A stretch of 64,000 nt of DNA from Halohasta litorea (lineage in GTDB: Archaea; Halobacteriota; Halobacteria; Halobacteriales; Haloferacaceae), in assembly GCF_024494645.1 (NCBI RefSeq), contig NZ_JANHDJ010000005.1, positions 62,001 through 126,000 on the forward strand, given 5' to 3'. The notes below the pieces were generated by a model. That model was not told the DNA's origin and did not search any database. It was given only the letters and a program-made list of their open reading frames with translations. Of the stretch, positions 16,384 to 25,052 are shown piece by piece. Positions within the stretch are counted from its first letter, which is position 1, and each line of letters begins with the position of its first letter. A program made the position numbers and the translations under genes.

Positions 16384-17181
16384 TCAGGACTCGATCGGCG
16401 GCTGTTCGGACAGCGGCGTCGACTGCAGCAGTTGGTCGTTGATCCGTTCTCTCACCCACGAGACCGCCGCCTCGGCGTCGGTTTCGATAAACGCCCGTGC
16501 GCCGCCGCGGTCGTCCATCACGACCACCCCCGCCGTGGCCGCCGACTCCGTTTCGGCGATTACCAGCCCGTAGCTCGGCCCGTCGTCGACCTGGTGGAGC
16601 GAGAGACACGAGTCCTCCAGGAACTGCCGGAGCGTGTCGGTGTGGGTACCGACCAGCTCGGCGATGACCGGCTCGGTCAGCACGATATCCGCGCGGATCA
16701 TCTCCTCGTCGCACAGCGAGAGCCACTCGTCGAGAACCTGTGGAAACACCGCCGGGAAGACGGTCTGTACCCAGCGGGCCTCGGCGAGTACCGAACAGAG
16801 CGCCGAGACGGGCTGGTGGGGCGCATACTGGCTGGCGGTGACGACGCTCGCATCCTCCAACAGGACGGGATCGAGATCGAATCCCGGCGGGAGATCGGCC
16901 AACAGCGACTGGCCGCCACAGAGCGTCTCGGCGGTCGTGGCGAAGCTATCGTACTCCGACAGCAGTAGCTCGCCGAACAGGGTGCGCCGGTAGCCGTCGG
17001 CCGACCGGGCCAACAGCCCGGCGGATTCGAGCTCCCGAACCCCGCGGTCGACGGTCGACCGGGAGACCGACAGCCGATCGACGAGTTCCCGTTTGCCGAC
17101 CCCGGCCGTGCCGACGCCGCGCAGGAGCTGCTCCCGTCGGGTAAGCAGCCGAATCAGCTCGTCCGCATCGATCCTGCCCAT
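16384..17181 (-). CDS. Winged-helix transcriptional regulator, FilR1/DUF1724 type
   Basis: 265 residues from ATG 17181. Residues ~5-70 are a winged helix (LVDRLSVSRSTVDRGVRELESAGLL). The remainder looks like the FilR1 sensing domain found in many haloarchaeal and methanogen regulators, with HxPVSAL and a late VVMDDRGGARAFIETD. It probably controls the neighbouring divergent flavoprotein or itself; the 400-base divergent region contains a repeated motif. Two TATA-like boxes lie at 17233-17239 and 17251-17257. Confidence 0.75.
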   Translation of the reverse strand: MGRIDADELIRLLTRREQLLRGVGTAGVGKRELVDRLSVSRSTVDRGVRELESAGLLARSADGYRRTLFGELLLSEYDSFATTAETLCGGQSLLADLPPGFDLDPVLLEDASVVTASQYAPHQPVSALCSVLAEARWVQTVFPAVFPQVLDEWLSLCDEEMIRADIVLTEPVIAELVGTHTDTLRQFLEDSCLSLHQVDDGPSYGLVIAETESAATAGVVVMDDRGGARAFIETDAEAAVSWVRERINDQLLQSTPLSEQPPIES

Positions 17182-17586
17182 TGTGCCATCAGTCACCACC
17201 AGTGATAGTTCCGCCTTCGTCCGACATACATCATATAAATAACCGCCACATATATAAACATTGGTCAGTTGGTGACGCTCCCAGTCAAGCAATGAGGTAA
17301 AGATGAAACCCACCGCTTGTATAGACGCCGGGGTGCCTCTGACAAACCGGCAACTGATTGGTCGCCTTGCCCGGACGACCGATCGATCCGCTTGATGACC
17401 CTTGCCCGGATCATCAGGCTTCAACCGACCGACTTTGCCCGGGTCGGTTCGGTTTCGCGTTCGCCCGGCTACCGTTTGTGGCCGGGGAACGTTTCAGTTC
17501 TTAACTGCTGAGTAACGACGATTGCTGTCAACACGGACGAGATGTACCACCGGGGCTTATTGTGACGGCTATCGAACCGTTGCACG
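17182..17586. other. Divergent intergenic region, 405 bases, no gene
   Basis: It lies between the FilR1-type regulator (minus) and the flavoprotein (plus). It has two TATA boxes for the minus gene near 17233-17257, a GCTTATTG box near 17549 for the plus gene, and a series of TTGCCCGG motifs at 17365-17469. A 64-codon open frame in the middle shows no family resemblance and I do not call it. Confidence 0.6.
17365..17469. repeat. Spaced TTGCCCGG motif array
   Basis: CCTTGCCCGGA occurs at 17365-17375 and 17400-17410, TTGCCCGGG at 17435-17443, and a weaker TCGCCCGGC at 17461-17469. The first three are spaced 35 and 33 bases apart, about three helical turns. This suits operator sites for a regulator between divergent genes. 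Found by eye only. Confidence 0.45.
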
Positions 17587-18189
17587 ATGAGCGAACAATC
17601 CGAGACAACGGTCAGTATCGTCGGTGGCGGTCCCGCCGGACTCAGTGCGGCGCTTTTTACCCAGAAAAACGGTCTGGAGACGCGCGTGTTCGACACCGAC
17701 GGGACGTGGATGCACAAAGCCCACCTGTTCAACTATCTCGGCGTCGGCTCACAGGACGGCTCGGCGTTCATGGAGACGGCCAGAAACCAGGTCGACAGCT
17801 TCGGCGTCGACCGCCATCAGGACGAGGCCGTCGAGTCGATCGCCGAGACCGACGACGGGTTCGTCGTCGAGACTGCCGACGGCAGCTACGACTCCGACTA
17901 CGTCGTCCTCGCAACCGGGGCCAACCGCGGGATCGCCGAGGACCTCGGCTGTGCGTTCGATGACGACGACACCGTTGAGGTCGACCTCTCGATGCAGACC
18001 AGCATCGAGAACGTCTACGCGACGGGCGCGATGGTACGAGCCGAGGAGTGGCAGGCCGTTATCTCTTCGGGCGACGGCGCGGCGGCGGCGCTCAACATCC
18101 TCTCGGACGTGAAGGGCGAACACTACCACGATTTCGACGTTCCGGCCGACGCGGACGCCGTTTTCGGCGGGATGAGCGACGAAGCCTGA
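17587..18189 (+). CDS. Small FAD-binding protein related to thioredoxin reductase
   Basis: 200 residues. The N-terminus VSIVGGGPAGLSAAL is the FAD dinucleotide fold; VVLATGAN and VYATGAM near residues 100 and 145 are the FAD-domain signatures. Thioredoxin reductases are ~320 residues with an inserted NADPH domain carrying CxxC; both are missing, so this is an FAD-only half. Short flavoproteins of this kind recur in haloarchaea. The electron partner is unknown. It is divergent from the regulator at 16384. Confidence 0.75.
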   Translation: MSEQSETTVSIVGGGPAGLSAALFTQKNGLETRVFDTDGTWMHKAHLFNYLGVGSQDGSAFMETARNQVDSFGVDRHQDEAVESIAETDDGFVVETADGSYDSDYVVLATGANRGIAEDLGCAFDDDDTVEVDLSMQTSIENVYATGAMVRAEEWQAVISSGDGAAAALNILSDVKGEHYHDFDVPADADAVFGGMSDEA

Positions 18190-18274
18190 GCCACAGGCTC
18201 GGTCGACACCCCGCAACCGGTTTCTCAGGCGGAATACCGCAACGTTTGACAGCCCGGATACCGAGAGGGTCAGT

Positions 18275-19762
18275 ATGCGATTCGATAGAGCAAGCGGTGT
18301 CTTCCTACACCTCACCTCACTGCCGGGCCCCCACGGCATCGGCGACCTCGGCGCGGGCGCACGCGAGTTCCTGTCGTTCCTCCAGGAGGCCGAGCAGGCC
18401 TACTGGCAGTTCTGCCCGCTGGGGCCGACCTCCTCGGCCCACGGCAACTCGCCGTACCAGTCGTTTTCGGCCTTTGCAGGCAACCCGCTGCTGATCAGCC
18501 TCGACCGGCTGGTCGACGACGGCTGGCTGACCGACGAGGACCTCCAGCCCGTCCCAGACTTCGACGAGCATTCGGTCGACTACGACGCGGTCGGCGAGTA
18601 CAAACGCGACAAACTCCGCACCGCCCATCAGCGGTTCCGCGAGACCGCAACCGACGAGGACCGCGCGGCCCTCGACGAATTCCGCGACGACGAGCCGTGG
18701 GTCGACGACTACGCGCTGTTCCGCGCCTTAAAAAAGAAACACGAGGGCGTCGCGTGGGTCGACTGGCCCGAGCCGATCCGAACCCGCGATCCCGATGCGC
18801 TCGCCGAAGCCAGAGACGAACTCAGCGAGGAGGTCGAGTACCGCACACTCCTCCAGTACTGGTTCGACACCCAGTGGCAAGCCTTTAAAAATGACGCCGA
18901 GGAGGCGGGGATCGAACTCGTCGGCGACGTGCCGATCTACGTCGGCCTCGACAGCGCCGACGTCTGGTCGAGCCCCGAGGCGTTCCAGCTCGACGACCAG
19001 AACCGACCGACCGCCGTGGCTGGCGTGCCGCCGAACCCAGGCGACGACGGCCAGCGGTGGGGCAATCCCCTCTATGACTGGAAGCGGCTGGCCGACAACG
19101 ACTACGACTGGTGGGGTCGGCGGCTGGAGCGGCTGTTCGATCAGGTCGACGTGACTCGGCTGGACCACTTCCAGGGCTTCCTCGAATACTGGGCGATCCC
19201 CTTCGAGTCGGACTCCCCGGCCGACGGCGAGTGGCGCGAGGGCCCCGGTGCGGACTTCTTCGAATCCATCCGCGACCAGCTCGGCGACCTCCCCTTTATC
19301 GCGGAGGATCTCGGCTTCCCCGACGCCGAACTCCAGGCACTGATGGATCGCTTCGAGTTCCCCGGCATGCGCGTGCCGCAGTACGCCGACTGGTGTCAGG
19401 GCGGCAACGAACACCAGCCGATGAACTACCCGAAGAACGCCGTGGCCTATACCTCGACCCACGACACCGACACCTTCGCGGGCTACTACAACGCCATGTC
19501 GGACCGTCAACGGGAGTGTCTCCACTACAATCTGGGCGTCGACGGCAGCGAGATCAACTGGTCGATCATCGAGGCCGTCTGGCAATCCGATGCCATCCTC
19601 GCGTTTACAACGCTCCAGGACCTGCTCGGCCTCGACAGCCACGCACGGTTCAACACCCCCGGCACGCTCGAGGGCAACTGGACGTGGCGCGTCACCAGCG
19701 AGGGGCTCGACGAGGGGATCGCCACAAAACTCGGGACGATGACCGCTATCCAGATCCGGTAG
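18275..19762 (+). CDS. malQ: 4-alpha-glucanotransferase (GH77, amylomaltase)
   Basis: 495 residues of the GH77 family from MRFDRASGVFLHLTSLPG. GDVPIYVGLDSADVW, VTRLDHFQGF (catalytic Asp in RLDHF) and FIAEDLG (catalytic Glu region) are all in place. It transfers maltosyl or longer glucan chains between alpha-1,4-glucans in the cytosol. No glycogen or starch genes are adjacent, but the GT4 gene and TrmB in the window also touch carbohydrate metabolism. Length is normal for the short GH77 form. Confidence 0.92.
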   Translation: MRFDRASGVFLHLTSLPGPHGIGDLGAGAREFLSFLQEAEQAYWQFCPLGPTSSAHGNSPYQSFSAFAGNPLLISLDRLVDDGWLTDEDLQPVPDFDEHSVDYDAVGEYKRDKLRTAHQRFRETATDEDRAALDEFRDDEPWVDDYALFRALKKKHEGVAWVDWPEPIRTRDPDALAEARDELSEEVEYRTLLQYWFDTQWQAFKNDAEEAGIELVGDVPIYVGLDSADVWSSPEAFQLDDQNRPTAVAGVPPNPGDDGQRWGNPLYDWKRLADNDYDWWGRRLERLFDQVDVTRLDHFQGFLEYWAIPFESDSPADGEWREGPGADFFESIRDQLGDLPFIAEDLGFPDAELQALMDRFEFPGMRVPQYADWCQGGNEHQPMNYPKNAVAYTSTHDTDTFAGYYNAMSDRQRECLHYNLGVDGSEINWSIIEAVWQSDAILAFTTLQDLLGLDSHARFNTPGTLEGNWTWRVTSEGLDEGIATKLGTMTAIQIR

Positions 19763-19773
19763 CCACGTCCCGC

Positions 19774-20454
19774 TCACCCCGACCGGTCGGTCGTCAGCGA
19801 GCGGAGGATCGACAGCAGTCCCAGGAGCTCGATGCTCCACACCGAGCCCAACGCCACTGCATCCGAGGTCGAACCGAGCAGGTCAACCGCGGTGAGCGTC
19901 CCGAAGGAGCCGACGGTCAACAGCCCGACTCCGACCGCCAGCAGCAACATCGGTCGACGGTCGTACCGACGGTAGCCGCGGTAGGCCTGGATGGCGACAA
20001 AGCCGCCAACCACCGCCGTCACCGCACTGACACCGGTCATTGCCGCTGACTCGCCGATACCCCTTTCGACGGCTGCCAACGGCGCGAGCAACACGAACAG
20101 CGAGCCGACCGCTGCTGTGGCCACCGCGCGGTAGCCGCCGTCTTCGGGTCGGCCGTAGACGGCGTACAGAATCCAGATCAGGCCGGAAAACTGGACTGCC
20201 ACCGCGACCGCCGTCGACAGGAGCGCCGACGCTCCCACGGTCGGCACCACGATCCGAGCGACCGTCGGCACCGTCGCCGTCAGCCCGATCCCGACCGCGA
20301 GAAACAGGATCGACCGCTCGCTGGACTTCCGGTAGCCGCGGTAGGCAACGAGAACGATCCAGGAGCTCAGCGCGATGGTGCCGAGGGCCAACAGGAAGCC
20401 GACGGCGACCGCAACAACCGACCCGCCCTCGACGCTGAGTTCCGGTGCGGTCAT
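19774..20454 (-). CDS. DUF7521-type membrane protein, internally duplicated
   Basis: 226 residues with six or seven predicted membrane helices. Two related halves: AYRGYRKSSERSILFLAVGIGL (about residues 38-59) and AYRGYRRYDRRPMLLLAVGVGL (about 157-178), each preceded by a helix and followed by two more. The AYRGYRR..RP.LLLAVG pattern is that of small haloarchaeal DUF7521 proteins, which normally hold one unit. Its start overlaps the stop of the winged-helix gene by 4 bases (ATGA), so the two are co-translated. Function unknown. Confidence 0.7.
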   Translation of the reverse strand: MTAPELSVEGGSVVAVAVGFLLALGTIALSSWIVLVAYRGYRKSSERSILFLAVGIGLTATVPTVARIVVPTVGASALLSTAVAVAVQFSGLIWILYAVYGRPEDGGYRAVATAAVGSLFVLLAPLAAVERGIGESAAMTGVSAVTAVVGGFVAIQAYRGYRRYDRRPMLLLAVGVGLLTVGSFGTLTAVDLLGSTSDAVALGSVWSIELLGLLSILRSLTTDRSG

Positions 20455-20807
20455 CTGAGTCCCTCGTACAGTTCGGTAAAGCGGTCGACGGCGTCGTCGG
20501 TCGTTCGGTCGACCGACACCTCGTAGCCGCCGTCGCTGAGTTCGATCGTCACCCGTTCGAGCCGGGCCGAAAACCGCCGGTAGTGGTGGCCGTCGGGGTT
20601 CAGTGTCTGTTCTTCGTCGAGCATATCGAGTTCCTGGAGGCGGTTGATTCGCCGGTAGATCGTTGGAGACGAGGCATCACAGCGCTCGGCCAGCTCGGTG
20701 GCCGACAGCGGCTCGACGCTCGTCTCGGCGAGGATCGAGCGGGCATACTCGTCTTCGAGCAGCTCGCCGAGCGTCGCCGCCGAGAGCCCGTCGGTCGCCT
20801 CATCCAT
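20451..20807 (-). CDS. ArsR-type winged-helix regulator
   Basis: 118 residues from ATG 20807. LEDEYARSILAETSVEPLSATELAERCDASSPTIYRRINRL is a winged helix with the haloarchaeal 'dEYar-IL' opening; the C-terminal VTIELSDGGYEVSV is a beta wing. It overlaps the DUF7521 gene by 4 bases and is divergent from the ABC transporter genes, which it may regulate. A further 51 codons open upstream reach into the promoter region and are not used. Confidence 0.8.
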   Translation of the reverse strand: MDEATDGLSAATLGELLEDEYARSILAETSVEPLSATELAERCDASSPTIYRRINRLQELDMLDEEQTLNPDGHHYRRFSARLERVTIELSDGGYEVSVDRTTDDAVDRFTELYEGLR

Positions 20808-20912
20808 CTCTCGAGTCCCTCTCGGTTGGGATACGACATAGACACCCACAAAGAGCTTCCGAGTCAGAAGCCGTGGCTCGGGGCTTACTACCGATCGGAC
20901 AGCCCGTCCTGT

Positions 20913-21713
20913 ATGGCTGCGATCCAGCTCACCGATCTCACCAAACGGTACGGCGACCACCTCGCGGTCGACGGCGTTGATCTAACCATCGAGCTCGGGG
21001 AGGTCTTCGGCTTCCTCGGCCCCAACGGCGCGGGGAAGTCGACCACGATCAACATCCTGCTCGATTTTATTCGTCCCACCGGGGGGACCGCAACGGTCCT
21101 CGGCTACGACGCCCAGCGCGAACCGCGGGCGGTCCACGAACGCGTTGGCGTCCTCCCCGAGGGCTATTCGCTGTACGATCGCCTCACCGGTCGGGAACAC
21201 CTCCGGCTTGCCGGTCGGCTCAACGGCTGCAGCGTCGATGTCGAGACAGTCCTGGACCGCATCGGACTGGCCCCCGCCGACGCCGAGCGACCGGCGGGCA
21301 CGTATTCGACCGGGATGAGCCAGCGGCTCGCCCTCGGGATGGCGACGGTCGGCGACCCCGACCTGCTCGTTCTCGACGAACCGACCAGCGGCCTCGATCC
21401 GCACGGCGTCTCGCTGCTGAAACGGCTGGTCCGCGCGGAAGCCGACCGGGGGACGACCGTGTTTTTCTCCAGTCACGTCCTGGACCATGTCGAAGCGGTG
21501 TGTGATCGGGTCGGTATTCTCGACACCGGTCGACTGATCGCCGTCGACACGATAAACGGGCTGCGCGAGGCCGTCAGCGCGGAGATGCCCGGTGTGGAGG
21601 CCTCCGGCGCGGAACTCCCCGACGAACTGACGCTCGAAGCGCTGTTCGAACTGTATACGACCGGAACGGACGCCAGTCGACAGCAGGCTGCGGTCCCCGG
21701 CGGTGAGCAGTGA
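20913..21713 (+). CDS. ABC transporter ATP-binding protein
   Basis: 266 residues from ATG 20913. Walker A is GPNGAGKS (36-43), the signature is YSTGMSQRL (~131, variant of LSGGQ) and Walker B is LLVLDEPTSGLD. The pattern is that of the drug/NatA export subfamily. The permease follows with overlapping or adjacent starts, so together they form an exporter. The substrate is unknown. The frame opens far upstream across the divergent regulator and that part is ignored. Confidence 0.92.
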   Translation: MAAIQLTDLTKRYGDHLAVDGVDLTIELGEVFGFLGPNGAGKSTTINILLDFIRPTGGTATVLGYDAQREPRAVHERVGVLPEGYSLYDRLTGREHLRLAGRLNGCSVDVETVLDRIGLAPADAERPAGTYSTGMSQRLALGMATVGDPDLLVLDEPTSGLDPHGVSLLKRLVRAEADRGTTVFFSSHVLDHVEAVCDRVGILDTGRLIAVDTINGLREAVSAEMPGVEASGAELPDELTLEALFELYTTGTDASRQQAAVPGGEQ

Positions 21714-21714
21714 G

Positions 21715-22620
21715 ATGTCGACCACCACGGCCGATACGCCGACCGGGACGACCGGGCTCGACCGGGTGGCTGCGATCGCACGCAAGGAGTTCGTCCACGG
21801 AGTTCGGTCGCGGACGCTTCAGGTGCTGCTCGCCGCGTTGCTCGGGACGACTGCCCTCGTCTTCTGGGCAGCCGAGCGTCTCGCCGATCCGTCGCTGTCG
21901 CCGGTCGGCCTGCTCGGACTACCGTTACAGCTGCTGGTCCCGGTCGCGGCGATCCTCATCGGTTCTGCGGCCGTCTCCGGTGAGCGGGAGTCGGGGAGTC
22001 TCAGGCTCCTCCTCGGGATGCCGCCCTCGCGGACCGAGGTAGTCCTCGGAAAGCTCCTCGGCGGAGCCAGCGTGCTGGTGGCCGGGCTTGCCGTCACGTT
22101 CGGCTGGGCCCTCCTCGTAAGCCGCCTCACTGTGGGATCGGTTCCGGTCGGCCCGCTCGTCGGGGTGGCGATCGCGACGGTCCTGCTCGGGGGCGCGTTT
22201 CTCGGCCTCTCGATCGGTGTCTCGTCGGCCGTCTCGACGGCCAAACGGTCGCTGGCCGCGACCTTCGGGGCGTTTCTCGGCGTGACGTTCCTCTGGGAGC
22301 CGCTCGTCGCCGGGGTGTATTATCTCGTTTCGGGCTCGCTTCCAGGAGCCGAGGTTCCCGGCTGGCTCCTGTTTCTCGACCGGAGCAATCCGATCGAAGC
22401 CTACGCCATCGCATCAAACATGCTGGGCGCGGCGGGTGTCTCTTCGCTACGCGTCTCCATCGGCCTCCTTGGTACAAATCCCAGCGCAGGGGTCGCCGAG
22501 CGGATCGGTCAAACGGTTCCGGTTTATCTCACCGATCCGGTCTCGGTCGTGGTTCTCGTCGGCTGGCTTGTCGTGCCGGTCGTCGCCGGTCTGGCTCGGT
22601 TTCGGCGCGCCGACCTGTGA
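21715..22620 (+). CDS. ABC transporter permease (ABC-2 type)
   Basis: 301 residues with about six membrane helices. The opening VAAIARKEFVHGVRSRTLQVLLAALL and the later PVAAILIGSAAVSGERESGSLRLLLGMPPSR are typical of ABC-2/NosY-type permeases. It follows the ATPase stop at once; a GTG at 21703 would overlap that gene by 11 bases, and ATG 21715 is preferred. It completes the exporter with the preceding gene. Confidence 0.88.
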   Translation: MSTTTADTPTGTTGLDRVAAIARKEFVHGVRSRTLQVLLAALLGTTALVFWAAERLADPSLSPVGLLGLPLQLLVPVAAILIGSAAVSGERESGSLRLLLGMPPSRTEVVLGKLLGGASVLVAGLAVTFGWALLVSRLTVGSVPVGPLVGVAIATVLLGGAFLGLSIGVSSAVSTAKRSLAATFGAFLGVTFLWEPLVAGVYYLVSGSLPGAEVPGWLLFLDRSNPIEAYAIASNMLGAAGVSSLRVSIGLLGTNPSAGVAERIGQTVPVYLTDPVSVVVLVGWLVVPVVAGLARFRRADL

Positions 22621-22663
22621 CTGATTGATGAACACGCCGCTCGATCGGGTTTGACCCCCCCCC

Positions 22664-23134
22664 TTACTCCTCTCCGGCGGCGACCGCAGCCAGCGAGGAT
22701 AGTGCCCCCGCGATGGTCTCAAGCGTATCGTGATCCGGCGCAATCCCGTGTCGCTCCGCGAGATAGTCGGGATCGTTGTAGCTCACGGTGACTGTCCCGT
22801 CGTTGTGTTCCGCCACAAGCAGTTTCTGCGGCATATCGATCGCCACCGTTTGGTTTCCCTGCATGAGCGGTGTCCCGATGTCGGGATTCCCGAAAACGAG
22901 CACGGTCGTCGACAGCAGCTCGCGGTCGACCGAGGCGGCGTTGGCCGCGTGGTCGAACTCGGCCATCAGGCTCAGTCCCTCGATGTCATCGATGGCAGCT
23001 TTCACCCGGTCGACCGACTCGTCGACGCTCGCGTCGCTCGCTACTGTGACGAGTCCATCTACCGACCCACCATCGGTGCATAGGTGTCGGTTCGCAGCGT
23101 GCTGTTCGTCCGTTCCGGTCGAAACGTCCGTCAT
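22664..23134 (-). CDS. DUF302 domain protein
   Basis: 156 residues. The DUF302 core runs from about residue 45: SVDRVKAAIDDIEGLSLMAEFDHAAN, then VFGNPDIGTPLM, IDMPQKLLV, and YNDPDYLAERHGI. DUF302 proteins are small soluble alpha/beta proteins of unknown function, often near metal or sulfur genes. Here the neighbour on the same strand is CutA. It is convergent with the ABC permease 43 bases away. Confidence 0.88.
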   Translation of the reverse strand: MTDVSTGTDEQHAANRHLCTDGGSVDGLVTVASDASVDESVDRVKAAIDDIEGLSLMAEFDHAANAASVDRELLSTTVLVFGNPDIGTPLMQGNQTVAIDMPQKLLVAEHNDGTVTVSYNDPDYLAERHGIAPDHDTLETIAGALSSLAAVAAGEE

Positions 23135-23203
23135 CAGCGGGACAACGAACGTCTCAGAGTTAGTTCTCCCGGTCGCGTGAGGGTAGACTGCCTTTCGTCG
23201 TCG

Positions 23204-23506
23204 TCAGTCGATCGATTCAGCGATCCACGCGCCGAAGCTGTCGGCCATCTCGGCCTCATCGAACCGCTCGAGACAGGGCACGTCGTACGGATGCAGCTCC
23301 TCGATTCGCTCTGCGAGCCGATCGTACCCCTCGTCGGTCGTCTTTATAAGCAGGATCGTCTCGTCGTCGGTGATGACTTCGCCCTCCCAGCGGTAGGTCG
23401 ACTGGCAGCCGACAGCGTTCACACAGGCAGCGAGCCGTTCGTCGACGAGCGTTTCGGCGAGTTCGGCGGCCACGGATTCCGGGGCCGTAACGTAGACTGT
23501 GGGCAT
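23204..23506 (-). CDS. cutA: Divalent-cation tolerance protein CutA
   Basis: 100 residues beginning MPTVYVTAPESVAAELAETLV and holding ACVNAVGCQSTYRWEGEV and DETILLIKTTDEGYDRL, the CutA signature. CutA forms trimers with a ferredoxin-like fold and has been linked to copper tolerance in bacteria. The start at 23506 is set by the family opening; the frame continues upstream without family similarity. Confidence 0.93.
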   Translation of the reverse strand: MPTVYVTAPESVAAELAETLVDERLAACVNAVGCQSTYRWEGEVITDDETILLIKTTDEGYDRLAERIEELHPYDVPCLERFDEAEMADSFGAWIAESID

Positions 23507-23619
23507 CGGTTGGAGGTCGGCGTCGAGCGAGACAAAGCTACCGCCGCCGAGGCTGCCGTCAGTATCACTGTTCTCACGCCAAAAACGCAGTCCGTGGAGT
23601 AATCGGGCGCTGGTAGCGG

Positions 23620-24357
23620 TCAGACGACAGTATTGAAAAGGACGAACAGCCCCAGCGGAACGGCCACACCGGCCGCGGCGGCCCGCCACGGGATGTCGGC
23701 CTCCTCGGCGAGGCCGCCGCTGAGGATCTGCCACTGCCAGGCGGCTGTCAGCAGCGAGGCCACCAACAGGATCGGTTCGATCGGCGCGAACGCCGACAGC
23801 ATCGCCGCCTCTAGCTGGTCGACGTCGGTGACGGTCAGATCCACGAGCGCGAGCCGAATGGCCACGAGGCCGACAGCCAGCCGGAAGAACTCGGGGATCG
23901 TCGCCCAGCCGGCCAGCGACAGCGCCCCGCCGAACGATGGTGTCCCTCCGGCAGCCCGGCCAGCACCGTACAGCACGGCTCCAGCGGCTCCCCACAGCAC
24001 CGGCGGGACGACGATCCCGATCCACGTGTATTCAGTGACCGCTTCTTGCAGCAGCGGCCCCGCATCCCGCTCGACGGTCTCGGGTTCGTCACAGCCGTCG
24101 TAGAGCGGCGAGTCCGGATCGTCGCGTGGCTGGTCACAGAAGGAACTCGGCGTGTGTGCGGGGTTATCCATCGTGACTGTCGCGTCGACCGTCCCGGCGA
24201 GAATCGAGCCGAGCATGAGCATCCCGCCGACCAGACAGCCGCTAAACAGCACGACCAACACCACCGAGACGCCGATGGTGTCGGCCGGTGGGCGCTCGGC
24301 GAAGAACGCTCGTGGCGAGACAACGAACTGGCGGAGCGCGTCGACGCTGGGGGCCAT
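23620..24357 (-). CDS. YIP1-family membrane protein
   Basis: 245 residues, five likely membrane helices. The opening LRQFVVSPRAFFAERPP is the haloarchaeal Yip1-domain start (region around SPRAFF). The segment at residues ~60-105 between helices 1 and 2 contains two cysteines and many acidic residues, probably extracellular. Function in archaea unknown. Start at 24357 rather than eight codons upstream. Confidence 0.75.
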   Translation of the reverse strand: MAPSVDALRQFVVSPRAFFAERPPADTIGVSVVLVVLFSGCLVGGMLMLGSILAGTVDATVTMDNPAHTPSSFCDQPRDDPDSPLYDGCDEPETVERDAGPLLQEAVTEYTWIGIVVPPVLWGAAGAVLYGAGRAAGGTPSFGGALSLAGWATIPEFFRLAVGLVAIRLALVDLTVTDVDQLEAAMLSAFAPIEPILLVASLLTAAWQWQILSGGLAEEADIPWRAAAAGVAVPLGLFVLFNTVV

Positions 24358-24444
24358 TGTACTGTGTTCATGACAGATCAAATAAACAGGTTTTGATCCG
24401 GTGTCGACGCGACGGTCGGGGCCACATCCTGTCAGCGACCGGGG

Positions 24445-24939
24445 TTACGGCAGTGGGCCGTGGCGGAGGCGGACAACCCCAGCAGCCGTGAGCAGGCCAC
24501 ACGCCGGGATGACCGACTGGATGACAGCGCCTCCAGAGAGACCGACCGCGGCGGTCACGAGGTCGATCGGGGCGGGCGAACCAAAAGCGAACAGCGAGAG
24601 GTTGTTGAGCCCACCGAAGACGCCCATCACGACGACCACGTAGGTCGACACCGCCGTCGACAACCGACCGTGGCGACAGGTCGACGCCACGACGGCGAGT
24701 CCGAACCCACCGAAGTAGCCTACGACTAACAGCGGGTGGCCGTCCCAGAGTCCATTTATAAGTGGATTGAGCTCGCGGTAGCCGGGGGCCCCGAGGACGA
24801 TCCACGTCGTCAGCGCGTCGAGACAGAGTCCCGCAAGCGCCACGAGCCGTATCCAATCGCCCGATACGCCTGTCGACTGCCAGCGGCCGAAACCCGTGTC
24901 GACGCTCGCTCGATCAGCCACGGTATCGGGTTCGATCAC
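24445..24939 (-). CDS. Small integral membrane protein (DUF5658-like)
   Basis: 164 residues with four predicted helices. DALTTWIVLGAPGYRELNPLING resembles the 'D..TT..L......E.NPL' signature of DUF5658 proteins. A similar protein is at 47332. No function known. It may share transcription with the YIP1 gene 87 bases downstream. Confidence 0.6.
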   Translation of the reverse strand: MIEPDTVADRASVDTGFGRWQSTGVSGDWIRLVALAGLCLDALTTWIVLGAPGYRELNPLINGLWDGHPLLVVGYFGGFGLAVVASTCRHGRLSTAVSTYVVVVMGVFGGLNNLSLFAFGSPAPIDLVTAAVGLSGGAVIQSVIPACGLLTAAGVVRLRHGPLP

Positions 24940-25052
24940 CGCCGGGTAACTCGTATTGGCCGTTGGCTCGACTGTTCAGCACAAGCGGCCAACGTACCGA
25001 CTAGTCGAGGGTAGGAACTATGTGGCCGTAGCCGATCTATTGAGGTAACTGA

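Noticed and set aside
17317..17511. Small open frame in the 17.2-17.6 kb gap
   Set aside because: Starts at a non-ATG codon, has no motif and overlaps the regulatory repeat; low support.
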